Positions 26,601-36,365 are shown, counted from the first letter of the stretch. The stretch is DNA of 64,000 bases from Nectonema munidae (GCA_030549495.1 JAUIRK010001057.1:863501-927500), one strand, 5' to 3'. Program-made: numbers and translations. Notes: generated by a model from the letters alone, not told the origin.

Positions 26601-26998
26601 TTACATTTTTCAAATGACTGAAAAACACAAAATGATGTCAATGGAGAGCAGAGGTGATTTTTTCCACGTTGAGAGTGATTGATTAGAGGAGGGGGGGGGG
26701 GGGGGGGGGTTCGAAATGGTTGAAAATTGGATCCAGTTGAGTTAACCGAATCGCTGTACTACTTTTGCACGCACTATATCTTCTTTTCAATACTTTTCAG
26801 ATGGAGTTGACAAATGGCGAAATTGTGACGTTGGTTTGTGGCGTTCTCTTCTTCATAGCTTTCTTCATAGGCATGTACGCTCAGATCAAGACCCGGTTTC
26901 CGCTGTACAAGATTCTGAGTAAAGCTCTTAGTCTAAATCAAAGCTGGGTCATAGACAACTATGATAAAACGAGAGATGCTCAGTTGCAGCAGTTGTAG
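7731..26998 (+). CDS. MARCH-family (RING-CH) transmembrane E3 ubiquitin ligase, four coding exons
   Basis: Joined coding exons are 7731-8663, 21054-21143, 23642-23788 and 26801-26998, all phase 0, giving 455 residues. Residues 1-277 are polar, Ser/Asn-rich and probably disordered. Residues 280-330 form a C4HC3 RING-CH finger: CRIC (280, 283), CRC (296, 298), His306, Cys309, Trp313 and CELC (327, 330). TM1 is about 356-381 and TM2 about 398-419. The tail contains NYDKTRD, which resembles the NYDKTKD of vertebrate MARCHF4/9/11. The family transfers ubiquitin to membrane proteins and drives their endocytosis or degradation, with finger and tail in the cytosol. Intron 1 (12.4 kb) splits the finger and is filled with transposons. 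The closest paralogue is unclear, so no symbol is given. The family call is firm. Confidence 0.93.
9011..9195. mobile_element. MITE with about 60-bp terminal inverted repeats
   Basis: Left arm about 9012-9072 (GTCTTTTCGTTTAGACGGCC...) and right arm about 9135-9195 are near-perfect inverted copies around a 62-bp AT-rich spacer. The arms share TTTAGACGGCCACATCAAGT and TAATCACCATTT, with only two or three mismatches. No unambiguous target duplication was found, so the superfamily is open. Confidence 0.75.
10469..10599 (-). mobile_element. TTAA MITE, subfamily B, copy B2
   Basis: TTAACCGGTTATCGACCA at the left and GGTCGTTAATGGGTTAA at the right, TTAA at both borders. Inverse orientation to B1. 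Contains GCGTCTGATTATTCTGGTCG, the reverse of the B-type CGACCAGAATAATCAGACG core. Confidence 0.8.
10674..10810 (+). mobile_element. TTAA MITE, subfamily A, copy A1
   Basis: CCCATTTACGACCAATG at the left (left TTAA degraded to CATA) and AAATGGGTTAA at the right. Carries three CGTCTGC motifs inside. Lies 75 bp after copy B2. Confidence 0.8.
11298..11435 (-). mobile_element. TTAA MITE, subfamily A, copy A2
   Basis: TTAACCCATTTAAGACCAAG to CGTAAATGGGTTAA, inverted relative to A1 and nearly identical to it. TTAA at both borders. The GCAGACGA motif occurs three times. Confidence 0.85.
13137..13386. mobile_element. hAT-type MITE with 8-bp target duplication
   Basis: Begins CAGTGGCGTACC and ends with the inverted form TAGCTACATCGCTG. 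Flanked by CAACTAAC (13129-13136) and CAACTAAT (13387-13394), a 7/8 match. The CAGTGGCG terminus and the 8-bp duplication are typical of hAT. No coding sequence. Confidence 0.7.
14390..14612. repeat. GAGTCG-rich degenerate repeat
   Basis: The motif GGAGTCG recurs at about 14410, 14441 and 14582, with inverse CGACTCC at about 14466 and a CCGACTT at about 14602. It looks like a decayed mobile or low-complexity element. No family could be assigned. Confidence 0.35.
14620..14968. mobile_element. Probable hAT MITE
   Basis: The right end reads CTCTGCCCACCCCTG, whose inverse (CAGGGGTGGGCAGAG) is a common hAT terminus. The left end near CTGAGCTGGACAATAA and the GGCCGC stretch about 60 bp in suggest the other terminus. 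No matching target duplication was found, so the left border is uncertain. Confidence 0.4.
16249..16379 (-). repeat. tRNA-derived SINE, copy 1
   Basis: On the - strand: GGCGTGAGTAG..., B-box GGGTTCGATCC, then a body with TGCTTTCCTCATAGTTCGAT and GAAAACACCCTATGG, ending in GGTACCTTTACC. The same head and body occur at 60296-60441 (+), proving a dispersed family. Confidence 0.8.
16702..17160 (-). pseudogene. hAT-like transposase, C-terminal part
   Basis: Contains PSLHQARWNSRGIYALMAFF, the conserved block late in this transposase family, and a final dimerisation-like helical region. It is in a different frame from the N-terminal part: a frameshift lies near 17110, after ...FLYECF. One stop and one frameshift therefore separate this copy from an intact reading frame. 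Confidence 0.8.
17189..18535 (-). pseudogene. hAT-like transposase, N-terminal 448 codons
   Basis: Starts at the ATG 18535. After a basic N-terminal region there is a Ser-rich low-complexity stretch (about residues 190-225, from an ATC/TCN-type repeat), then the catalytic half. That includes LQFDGKKLKG and MIICDTTATNTGRHGGVIKM, where the Asp in ICDTTATNTG corresponds to the second acidic residue of the DDE site, and YIGCQHHVLDLILKH. It ends at a TAA after ...NFSALD. Beyond that stop the same frame continues as TPQYQNPGWRDDFKFLY, so the stop is a late mutation. Without it the catalytic domain would run on. Confidence 0.85.
19228..19296. repeat. Perfect 26-bp hairpin
   Basis: ATCTGTACTTAACC... 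(19228-19253) and its exact inverse (19271-19296) around a 17-nt AT loop. It lies beside the Tigger relic and might be two abutting transposon ends. Confidence 0.8.
19390..20200 (-). mobile_element. pogo/Tigger-type (Tc1/mariner) transposase relic
   Basis: - strand blocks in family order are SGTKQSKGHITVGLVAN (about 20045-19990), NNKTAWMTSFVFGGWFKTVN and RHILLLLDK (19890-19775), and DTTTYIQPMDARIIRAF (about 19755-19700). These match the DDE domain of jerky/Tigger proteins (KKAWMT, FxxW, GRHILLLxDN, NTTSxxQPMDxGII). The residue after HILLLLD is Lys instead of Asn. Stops and frame changes are scattered through it, so it is inactive. Ends not defined. Confidence 0.75.
21054..21143 (+). CDS. MARCH gene exon 2: second half of RING-CH finger
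   Basis: Thirty codons beginning KWLGMNANTG and including QLCELCHYPYKKKKKFK, which supply the last two Cys ligands and the Trp. The acceptor is strong (T-rich tract, CTATAG). The donor AAG|GTTTTT is weak but keeps phase 0 with exon 3. Too short for an ordinary open-frame scan. Confidence 0.9.
21224..21350 (+). mobile_element. TTAA MITE, subfamily B, copy B3
   Basis: TTAACTCATTAACGACCAGA to GCGTTAACGGGTTATA. Left TTAA intact, right one mutated. Lies 80 bp downstream of MARCH exon 2, in intron 2. Confidence 0.8.
21886..21918. repeat. (TCA)n microsatellite
   Basis: Short TCA/ATC triplet array in MARCH intron 2. Confidence 0.8.
23642..23788 (+). CDS. MARCH gene exon 3: first transmembrane segment
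   Basis: Forty-nine codons. After FGSWRWPSCSFRDK comes a hydrophobic helix (FFNIVFIVSFLVMLGCAVAF...) and then FKKDKGIRQTDV. Acceptor TTGCTTAG, donor GTACGC, phase 0 at both ends. The hydrophobic helix follows the RING-CH finger, as in MARCH proteins. Confidence 0.88.
24955..25124. other. Homopolymer-rich low-complexity tract (A then G runs)
   Basis: Long A runs followed by G runs, up to about 20 G at 25105-25124. The composition is unlike its surroundings and resembles the larger suspicious tract at 29560-30660. Possibly real low-complexity DNA, possibly consensus error. Confidence 0.6.
26691..26709. repeat. Poly-G tract
   Basis: About 19 consecutive G, 90 bp upstream of MARCH exon 4. True length is unreliable. 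Confidence 0.7.
26801..26998 (+). CDS. MARCH gene exon 4: second transmembrane segment and C-terminus
   Basis: Acceptor ATACTTTTCAG, 65 codons plus TAG. Starts MELTNGE, then TM2 (IVTLVCGVLFFIAFFIGMY), then AQIKTRFPLYKILSKALSLN and QSWVIDNYDKTRDAQLQQL. The stretch after TM2 aligns with the conserved post-TM2 segment of MARCHF4/9/11. Confidence 0.92.
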   Translation: MELTNGEIVTLVCGVLFFIAFFIGMYAQIKTRFPLYKILSKALSLNQSWVIDNYDKTRDAQLQQL

Positions 26999-27389
26999 AA
27001 AGACTGCTTTGTGTGTCAGTGGGGAAAGCGCGCCTCGCAAACCCCTGCAAAAATATTCTTCTCATGCCACTCCTTGACTGTCTTTCTTCCTCTTTTGAAT
27101 TTATCATTTTTGTGAAATAGAATTCTTTTTCAGCAGTTCTTTCACCACACTAGCAGCCTTCTTTTACTTTTAAACATGGGAAAATATTACAAAGTTAAAG
27201 TGAGTATCTATATACATTTGGGTATATATGAAAACATTTAATATATCCAACCTGAACACAAATTCACTTTATTTTATGTTGTTTTGAATTTAATATAAAC
27301 ATACATTACCGTATATATGTATATATTGTTATTTTCTATCTAGTGTGTGTGTGTGTTTATATAAAACACGTATTTGAAATCAAAATTTA

Positions 27390-27395
27390 AATAAA
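27390..27395 (+). promoter_or_regulatory. Putative polyadenylation signal of MARCH gene
   Basis: AATAAA 392 bp after the stop codon. It is the first canonical signal I see downstream, giving a 3' UTR of roughly 400 nt. Confidence 0.5.
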
Positions 27396-27399
27396 GCGC

Positions 27400-29555
27400 T
27401 ATTTTATAACCTAAGATTAAATTACGACATTTATTTTTCCAACTCACCTAGAATAAAAAATTACACCACATATGTAGATTACATTGCAATGAAGAGGAAA
27501 GAAAGGAAATGCTGAATAAAAAATTTTCGTACTGAGGATAAATACAATATATCACTATTAAAAAAGACATCAATCATGAGATTTGTTCAAAGAAACGAAT
27601 TATGTTTTATTGTAGCGTTCTGAGTGCACACCTTATTGAAACGTTATATAAAAACGAGCTTTTAAAAGATTTTACCTAAATCAAATTTGAGGGAACTTTA
27701 GTATAGTGGAAGAAAATTTTCAAAAATCAAGATCCACAGCAGGATCACAGAGCCTGTGTAAATCTTATTTTTAGTTCTATTTTGTCTTTTTGCAATTCTA
27801 TTTTCTCTTTTTGCATTTATATTATCTTCCACATTTTTAAATCTTAAGTTTATGGTATTATAAATTTGGGATTTAGTTTTGACATTTTGCCCATTTGTAT
27901 GATTCGATTTTTGAATTTTTTTTGATATTACAAACTAAAACATTCAAACATTTGATTATTCTGCTAACAAGTCTTATTCCTATTATTCACCAGAATTGTG
28001 AGTTTTTACTTTTCATACTATTATAAAATTCTAAAATGAAATCTAGAGTGATAAAAGTATTCTCAGAATGAAATTGAGCATGTTCGATCTATTGTGTATG
28101 GATAAGTTTATTTAAAAATAATGAGAAAAAGTGTTTGGCGATGAGTCGTCTGTGAAATCGAATTTATTGAAAGGTGAAATATTTTGAGAGAATTAATCAC
28201 CAAAATTTGGTTGAGACAATTTAAGCCATAAAATGTCGAATTATAATATATTTGTATTGATTTTTTTGACAGGTTTGATTCCCCGCCTCGTCACAGGAAA
28301 TAAAAATAGCCGAATGAATTCGTAAAATTTTATCATCACTCGACACAAATGATGAAAAATATTGATCTCACTAGCAATAATATGTGTTACAATGTGTTCT
28401 GCTAAATCATAGAGAGATTCTGCTCCCATACTCGTACGTAGTAAGGCTTTCACAAATCCTAAATCTTGATTATTATCAACAACGAACCAAACTAATAATG
28501 GAAATGCCAATCGATGCATCACGATTTAAGACTCGCTGTTCACAAGATTACCAATGCTTGAATCAAGCTTCATTCAGTTTTTTAATTTTGTAATGTTTGC
28601 TTTTAAAAGGGGTTCTGCTAATTGAATATTCAAAAAAATAGTATTTTAGTGCCCAGAAACCCTGCGCTTAAATTAAAGGGACAGGCTAAAATGGAAAGGC
28701 CGCGCCAAAAAGTCTCTAACGCCTAACAAGACAAGGGGATGATGTTTTTAAATTTTTCGTTTGAGAAATTTAGATTATATTAAAAAAATTATTGCTTAAC
28801 ACTTGCAAACTGTTCGATTCTCCACTGATTTTATTTAAGTTTGAAAAAAGACATTTTCCTCTCCTCAAAACCACGCTCACCGAATTGTACATACGCTATA
28901 AGTTAAAGTTTTAACAGACTTTTTGCGAAATTTCACTTTTCACATTTTGTTTCAACCCTACTACCAGATTATGCAGCAGTGATTTTCAAACTTTTTTTTC
29001 TTTCATCCTCATATTTTGAGAAAATATTCTGTGAACAAAAGGTAGAATATAGAAAATATTCATTGATGTCTTTTTATTGCACGCTTTCACTAATTTAATC
29101 GTACATGCGATTGTGTTTTATTTTTTGAAAGATAAGATTTTAGATTTTTATAATTTTGGAATAAAATAAATATTATTTTGAAAACTTTAAATTTTACATT
29201 GTATCATTAACTCAACATTTTTAAGTTTAAGAAGCATATTAATTGAGTAGATATATGATACAACTAGTTATTTCTCCAAAACTAACTGTTACCAAGGTTA
29301 AGAAAATAGCATACACAATGGAATTGCTTCAGGCCTGATAAATTTTGTCGACACATTATATTACATGACGTAAGGTTTTGGAAATTTTAACATCACTTCT
29401 TCCATATAACGACGCATGAGTGAGCAGTGTTGGCATACGGTACGTTATGTTTTCAAATTACGCTACGATACCGTAACTTTTTTTCTAAAAAAAAATACTA
29501 TTCGAAATTATATACAAAAAAATAAACTACGAAGAATATCGAATTTCGGTTCGAT
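27400..29555. other. AT-rich intergenic DNA, no supported gene
   Basis: One - strand frame at 28522-28241 has protein-like composition (MGAESLYDLAEHIVTHIIAS) but no recognisable family and no clear splice partners. Nothing else stands out. Confidence 0.4.
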
Positions 29556-29559
29556 TTCG

Positions 29560-30660
29560 ATCTTTGGAACGTTTTTTTATCGAAGTTGGGGGTGTCCACT
29601 CCCACCCCTTTTTTAAGTTATTCTATAGAGAAAAAAAATTTTTTAAAAAAAAATTGAAAAATACCTTATATTATAGACTTTTTTATTTAAAAAAAATTAA
29701 AAAAAAAAAAAAAATAAAAAATTTTTTTTCACAAATCACATCAAATCACATATAAAATCAAATTTAATTTTTAGGAGGGGGTTTCTAACAACTCTCTTCA
29801 TTTTAGTTTAGATTTTTTTTTTTATTTGGTTTTGGGCTAATAAAAATTTTTCTTTTTTTTTTTTTGGGGGTTCCCTTTTTATAAAAAAGAAATAGGGGGG
29901 GGGGGATCCCTTGATTTTTTTTTCTTCTTTGTTTTTTTACCTTCTTTTTTTTTTTTTTTTTTTGAATTTAAATATTTTAGTCACACCCCCCTTTTGGTGG
30001 GTTTTTTTTGGTGTTATTTCTCCTCCTTCTTCTTCCCAACTATCTCCCTCTTTTTTTTTTTTCTTTAACAAATAAAAGTTTTGTATTTTATATCTTTTTT
30101 CCTATCCACTGGTGGGGGAAAAAAAAAAAGGATTTTTTTTTTTCTTTAAAAAAAAAAAAAATATTTTTTTAATTTTTCACACATCCCCCACATACAAAAA
30201 AACGCCCTGGGCCCCTCGGGTTTTCGTGGGTGTTTGGGGGGGGGGGGGGTTGGTTTTTTTTTTTTTTTATTTTTTTTTTTTTTTTTTTTTCTTTTTTTTT
30301 AAATTTTCTAACAATTTATAAATTTTTTTTTAATTTTCTTTTTTTTAACTCACATTAAAACAAAAGTTATGAAATAAATAAGAAAAAAAAAAAAAGAAAA
30401 AAAAAAGGGGTTTATTTTTAAATTTTTTTCTTTTTTTCTTTTAATTTTTCAATAATAAAAAAAAAAATTTTTCTCTTTTTTTTTTTTTTTTTTTTTAATT
30501 TTTTTTTTATTTTAAAAAAAAAAAAAAAAAAAAAAAATATAATTTAAAAAATTAAAAAAAAATTTTAAATATTTTTCACACATTTTTAATAATAAATAAA
30601 AAATTTTTTTTTTTTTTTTTTGTTTTTGAATTTTTTTTTTTTTTAAAAAAAAATTTATAT
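29560..30660. other. Homopolymer-dominated tract, probably assembly or consensus error
   Basis: About 1.1 kb made almost wholly of runs of T, A and G of 8-25 nt, with short normal words between. Flanking sequence is ordinary. The mixture of long A, T, G and some C runs does not form a microsatellite or a poly-A tail. Frames here are meaningless. Confidence 0.7.
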
Positions 30661-31285
30661 TCCTAAAAAGATCTTTTCTTAGGAATGTTGGTTTTCATAT
30701 GACGTACCATATATTTTAATAAAATTATAATCTATTTAAAAAGATGTTAAATTTTCAACTTTTTTTTGATGAAGTTCAATTTTTATGATTTTTTTCATTT
30801 CCTTTAGTGTTACAAGACTTTTTTAGGTCTTAATTTTGCATAACGTGCATCAAAGAAGAGGTTTTTTGAGTGCGAATACAACTTGCAGATAAATGTCCGC
30901 CGTTAGGCTAGAGAATCATTGTCCTTACACTTTCTTTTAAATTCTACCCTTCATGTAAATTTAAGGAAGCGTCTGATAATGCTTGGCCCTTCCTCTTTTT
31001 TCAATAAAGATTATTCAAAGGCGCGTCAAGAATTTTAACATTTTATTTGAAACAACAGCAGACATCTCTTCACATTTAAACTGCCAACGTTAATATGCTC
31101 TTTCCCTTTTTTAAAGTCATAGGGCGATTTTTTTCAATTTTTAGGTTAATTTATATTCACTCTGATGAATACGGATCAAAAATATAAAGAAAGAGAAAGA
31201 ATGGATCGTTACATTTAGCATAAGATTGGGAAGAGAAGAACAGAAAAAATTATTTTTAGTATCATTATTCAAGCCTATCTCATCT

Positions 31286-31630
31286 TCATAGAAAACCATC
31301 CAAGGTCCTTTGACCAGCATCAATGCATTTAAATACATTATGTAGTTTCCTGAGAATTTGGAAGCAATACTTTAAGACGAATCTCTGTTTAACACCTGAA
31401 ATGTTTGAAAAGAGGAAAAAAGAAGAATAAAAGTAATCATAGCGCCAATGTTATCGGAAATGTTAGAGCGTAGAGAAATGGGAGTGGAATTGATTAAGTG
31501 AGTGAGACCTTTGTCAATACAATTTAGCGTAATGAGAGAAAGCGCCTTGGTGAACATGACATAGATTTCAGCGGTGAGTAGGTTATCATCTCGAAAAGCA
31601 TCAACAAAGAGAGAAAGGAATATTTTACGC
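31286..31630 (-). CDS. Two 3' coding exons of an unidentified protein
   Basis: Exon 31630-31509 (122 nt) follows acceptor TTTGTTTAG and encodes RKIFLSLFVDAFRDDNLL, then AEIYVMFTKALSLITLNCID, with donor AAAG|GTCTCA. A 113-nt intron with a strong pyrimidine tract and ATTTCAG follows. Exon 31395-31286 (110 nt) encodes VKQRFVLKYCFQILRKLHNV and CIDAGQRTLDGFL, ending TGA. Phases agree (1/2). The chain looks helical and globular. I do not recognise the family. A possible upstream exon ends near 33716-33720 (WPDGRK before GTAAGA), on the far side of the hAT insertion at 31821. Further upstream exons are not resolved. Confidence 0.45.
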
Positions 31631-31820
31631 CTAAACAAAATCTTGATATTGGAAAATTTTATAAAGTGTATGAAAGGATTTTTCAAGGAAAAATGGTTAT
31701 TTAGAATACATTTTACTATTTATAAAAATTCATTATCTCTTCGACAGTGACACTGAATATTCTAACTGAAAAAACATGAACTGTGCTACTAACTCTACTT
31801 AGCGAACCGTGTGTTATCAG

Positions 31821-33604
31821 TAGGGGAAACAAAAATTGACCTATAAATTATAAAAAAAATTGGCTTTTTGAAAAAAAAAATTGATCTAAAAAATATTATC
31901 TTAATTTCACACAAAAATGATGACGCAATAAAAAAATTTATTATACGGTATAAAATTAATATTCTGAAGAATTAAAATAAAATAGAAAATAATGAATGAC
32001 ATTTTGGGGTAAAAAATTACAATCTTTAGCCAAAAGTTTTTTTAACATTGAAAAAGGTCGTTCAACAGAGCAAGTTGTTGCAGGGCATTTTTGTAGCTTC
32101 AAATATATGCTTGGAGATATTATTTCTTCGTTGGTCATTTCTACTATTTTTTTCAAATCATTTTTTTTCCATTCTTTTGTTGAAATAATCGCGAATTTCA
32201 CAATCATCTTCTTCAAATGATAAAGACTTCAACATATCGTAGGCATTGTATTGTGAAGGATGTGATTCAATTTTTTCAATGATTTCAGCGAGTTTTATGT
32301 AATTCTGATTGATTTTTTTTAACTGAATAAAAAGCTTATCGTTTTAACACTTTTTTTAGCCTTTTTGACTAGAATACCATCTTCATCATCAAATTCTTGT
32401 ACAAATTTTCTAAAAGCAGGTAAGTTGTTAAAGTAATAATTAGCAGCATTTAGCCAACTTGCCCACCTAGTTACAATCGGAGCTGGAGGAGATCCTATTG
32501 TTTTAAAGGAAGCTTTCCTGCTTTTACTTTTAATTGTTGCCATTTTGAGATTGCTTATTAGCTCATCAACTTCTTTATAAAAAGATTTGACTCGCATTGC
32601 GCTATTGTGGAGAAGGTGAGCAAAACACGTGACATGAAAAAGGTTTGGGTAAATGTGTTTCAAAACATCACCTCCACCATATTGTAACTGGCTGCATCAG
32701 TCAAAAGTAAAAAAAGTGATTTTTTGATATTTGAAAGTTATTTTGAATATCATCTAAAATTTGAACCAATTTTTTGGAATTGATCTTATCCTCTAATGGT
32801 ATGCAATTAACTAGCCAATATCTTTCAGGATGATCGACACTGCCAATTAAATCATTAACAAAACTTAAATCTTTAACTTTGCTTTCATCAACAACTAGAA
32901 AAATTTCCTTATTTTCAATATTGCCTTTGATTTTAGCCATTAATTCAAAAGAGAGATCCGGAACTATGTTGCGGCTGCTAGAAACAGAAGGAAGTGAGTG
33001 GCAAAGATCGATAAAAAGATTTTTCATTGAGGGATGTGAAAGCTTGTGCAGCGGAATATTTGCTTCTAAGAAGCATTTAACAATTTTTTTTGAAAATTTT
33101 TGTCTACTGATTCCAAATACTTTTGAATTTCATTATTTGATGATTCAGCTTAAATTTTTTGATCTTTTTTAGAACTTCTGTAACATTACAAATTTTGCAG
33201 AGTAATTCATTTGAACGTGAAACGGTGAACACTTGAGGGTATTTTTTTACTATTAATCCAACCTTGGTAGCTTTATCTTTAGCAATTTTAGGCATTAAAA
33301 GGGTATTTACTCTAAAAAATATTAATGTAATGCACAATAAACATCTGTCGATAGTGTGAAAAAAGATTGAATAAAAAATATTTAAAAAAATGGTACTTAA
33401 ATGATAAAAAATAAAATAGAATCAAATAAAAAAAATGCTAACTAAAAAAATTGACTTTTAGATAAAAAATTGACTTTTACAGAAAAAAATTGACTTTATT
33501 GACCCAAAAAAAATTTTTTTTGTTCTTTGTAGTCTAAAACTTCTATCAAAAGTTTTTTCGTATTTTATTTTCCTAGATTGATTTTATTGACTTTATTCGC
33601 CCTA
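31821..33604 (-). mobile_element. hAT DNA transposon (CGGBP1-like BED finger type), 1784 bp
   Basis: Flanked by a perfect 8-bp target duplication GTTATCAG (31813-31820 and 33605-33612). Ends TAGGGGAAACAA... and, inverted, TAGGGCGAATAA..., imperfect repeats. The - strand transposase falls in four frames in the expected order (separate entry). It probably sits in an intron of the unidentified gene whose last exons are at 31286-31630. Confidence 0.88.
31956..33298 (-). pseudogene. hAT transposase of the 31821-33604 element, frameshifted
   Basis: In order: a BED-like finger region from MPKIAKDKATK with LLCKIC (33298-33104); KEIFLVVDESKVKDLSFVND, where the Asp in VVDES fits the first catalytic Asp (33027-32701); HVTCFAHLLHNSAMRVK and PIVTRWASWLNAANYY (32663-32319), the conserved CxxH and RW blocks; and PATTCSVERPFSMLKKLLAK (32216-31956), the hallmark hAT C-terminal dimerisation motif. 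At least three frame changes separate the parts. The finger resembles CGGBP1, a vertebrate gene derived from this transposon group. Confidence 0.8.
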
Positions 33605-34914
33605 GTTATCAGTGAAAACATTTTCTAAATTTCGAATTTCATACAAGTCTACAACAACAGGATATATCTTTGACCATGAATTAAATTTATCTTACGATTT
33701 TCTTCCATCTGGCCAAAAAATGGGAAGTTCTTATAAACTGAATAACGATTTAATCTTTTGATCTAGTAGTATCAGTGATGTGATGATTAATCGCAACATT
33801 AAATTGTAATAATCGTGCTTTTTTGAAGCATCATAATCAAAATGATATCAGAAAAATTGGATTCCTGAAAACGAAAAGAACTCTGGAACATGGAATCTGG
33901 ATTTGAAACATTTCAACATTTACTCTAAATTTTGCCTAACGTTTATACATATAAAATTTAATTCACTTTTTGCTTAAAATTTTTCCTCAAAATGTAACCG
34001 ATGGTTCTGGAACAAAGCTTCTTTAGTCCAAGTCGGAAGCGAAGTGTTGGTGTTGAATTTATTGAATTTTTAAGTATTTGCAGACGGAGTAGTAATAGAG
34101 CTCTCCGAATCCACAACCCTTGGATGCGAAACAGAGAATAAAAAGAGAAATAGACAATGAATGTAAAGGAAATATCATTTAAAACTAAAAATAAAGTGTC
34201 GATTTTTGGATGAAGTGCGAAAGCCTGTAAAGAAATCATAACATATTATTATGTTACCTTATCCAAAATTTATTTTGGAAAAATAGGAGATCAGCGTTTG
34301 GAAATAAGAAGCATGAAACTCCTTTAGATATCCAATCCAAAATCATTAGTCGTCTATATCTTGCAACAAATGTTCATTAGTTAAATTGAGATAGGGAATT
34401 TATGAATAGAAATAAAAATGCTTGGAAAATACATCATCACTAGAACATCATGATATTCCACAAGTTAGATCTCTGATATGAAAAATAACATCATAAGTTT
34501 TTTAGTTGCAAATTAATAGTAAGCGCCATTTCTTTTTCTTGTTTTTCACTCTTCAAAAGTCAAGGTTTTTTAAAGTTTGTTGCAAGGATTGGCAACTCTA
34601 AAATAACGCCCATTTGATTATTTGAGAGCTCTAAATTTTGATAATTTTTGAATGAGCCCAACTCTGGACTGATAATTTTTGATGTTGTAGCCGACATCAT
34701 CAACGTACCTTGGATAGGATTGTATATTGACGGTTTAACAATAGACGTCATGTTCATTTCTTTCAAATAGGTAGAGTGAAATAATTCCTCAATATTAAAA
34801 ATAAGATTATAATTTTTATCCCTCTTTTTGGATGAGTTTAATGGATTAATCCTTTTATAGTTAATTAGTGAACTAATTAGTTAGATCGTTTTTCAGTAAA
34901 ATTAGAATGAAAAT

Positions 34915-35205
34915 TTTGTAGACAGTTTTAAGACGTAAATAGCAAGTTTGATTGACACTTTCAAATATTTCTAAACCGCAAAAACTGAGTCCAGAAATGA
35001 AACCAGTATGGCCGATTTGCTATAAAAATAAAAACAGATTAAAATGATATATTTCACGACAAATTTGAAAGAATCTATTTGGAGACAATTTTTAGAAGTA
35101 AACCGCAAATTTGATTAACACTTATAGGTATTTTCAAATCCTAAATGTAAAAAATGAGTCCACAAATTAAACCAGCATGTCCGATTTAGTATAGAAAGAT
35201 ACATT
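34915..35205. repeat. Diverged tandem duplication, about 165-bp unit
   Basis: Two consecutive units share GACA(G/A)TTTT, AGCAAGTTTGATTGACAC / CGCAAATTTGATTAACAC, GAGTCCA(G/C)A and ATGGCCGATTT / ATGTCCGATTT, in the same order and spacing. Old duplication. Confidence 0.6.
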
Positions 35206-35615
35206 TTATGTAAATTCAATTAAATATTTTATTAGATATATTTATCATCAACCAAAATTTTGATCCACATTTTTTAAAAAGTAGCCATATTATTAAGCTT
35301 TTAAGGTCATTTTTCTCCTTAACAAAAGTGTTCTTACTTCAAATCTTAAGTGACTGGGCCTCTTATATTCTATTGTGAATTGACCGATCTAGAAAAATAA
35401 GACAAGAATTATTATGGCTGCACTTTTTTCAGCGAAGCCCTCATTTTTGAAAGTGTCTGCCTATCTTTTTTCAACGAGTTTTTATTAAACTTAAAACTGA
35501 CAACTTTATTTATAGGAAAGTGATGTCCAATTCAGCTTGCAAAGGCGTAAAGTGGAAATTCTCATGTGAATAACTTTGGGTAGGATATAGATTCAGTTAA
35601 GTATCCTTTGTTTGT

Positions 35616-35740
35616 TTAAGCCATTGAAGACCAGTATTACACTGTGGTCCAAAGAAATTAAAATCATCTGCCTTATAAATAAAATTACATTGAAAAAAGC
35701 GGACGATAAGTCTTCAAAATTCTGCTCCTTCATATGTTAA
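35616..35740 (+). mobile_element. TTAA MITE, diverged member (copy C)
   Basis: TTAAGCCATTGAAGACCAG at the left, TTAA at the right. Contains ATCATCTGCC and AAAAAGCGGACGATAAG, matching the internal motif layout of subfamily A. Confidence 0.6.
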
Positions 35741-36365
35741 CAGGAGTGGATATTTTTCATGTGAACAAGTTGGTTGTGGATATTGTTAGCCATTAAGTAA
35801 TTTTAATAAAAATAAGAAATGAAGAAATAAGCAAGCTATCAACCAATAAATTTTAAAAAACTAATATATATTCAAATATTAAGTCCTATAGTTATATATT
35901 TCAAATATATGCGTCGTTTATTTGAAAGATCTTAGTTGACCTTTCTTCAAAAATATGCATAAAAATCTTTCTTGGTTTTACTTAGTTAATTCGAATAGCC
36001 GAGAATGTGAAAAAGTTTTCATTTCTGAATGTATTTTTTAAAATTACACATGACTTTGAAAAAATCTTTTTAACAATCTTCTCTTACCACCCAGTCCACC
36101 GATGAATGTTAGAATATGTTTTTCAAAAAAATTCAGCATAATTTTTTTTATTGACAACATCTCAATAAATTTTGCATGTATAATAATACATTTAATCATT
36201 ATTTTAATTACTTTTTTCATTCAATCACATCTGGATTTCAAGTTATTGGTACATTTTTAATTAATGTTTTGTCTGTAATGGTACTTTTGTATACATCATT
36301 TTCTAAAAAAAATATATTTTTTTCCAACTATTTTATTCATCAGATTCTTTTATTTTAGACTAAAA

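Larger units (their letters stand above)
33613..36365. other. AT-rich DNA, possible exons but none confirmed
   Basis: A - strand frame at 34766-34560 begins MNMTSIVKPSIYNPIQ and is followed by a strong GTACGT donor, so it may be a first coding exon. A frame at 34239-33958 has a hydrophobic stretch but no known similarity. A diverged tandem duplication (34915-35205) and a MITE (35616) are listed separately. Confidence 0.35.

Noticed and set aside
28241-28522. - strand frame with VVDNNQDLGFVKALL and MGAESLYDLAEHIVTH
   Set aside because: Protein-like, and considered as a MULE transposase or RasGAP fragment, but no diagnostic motif or splice partner supports either.
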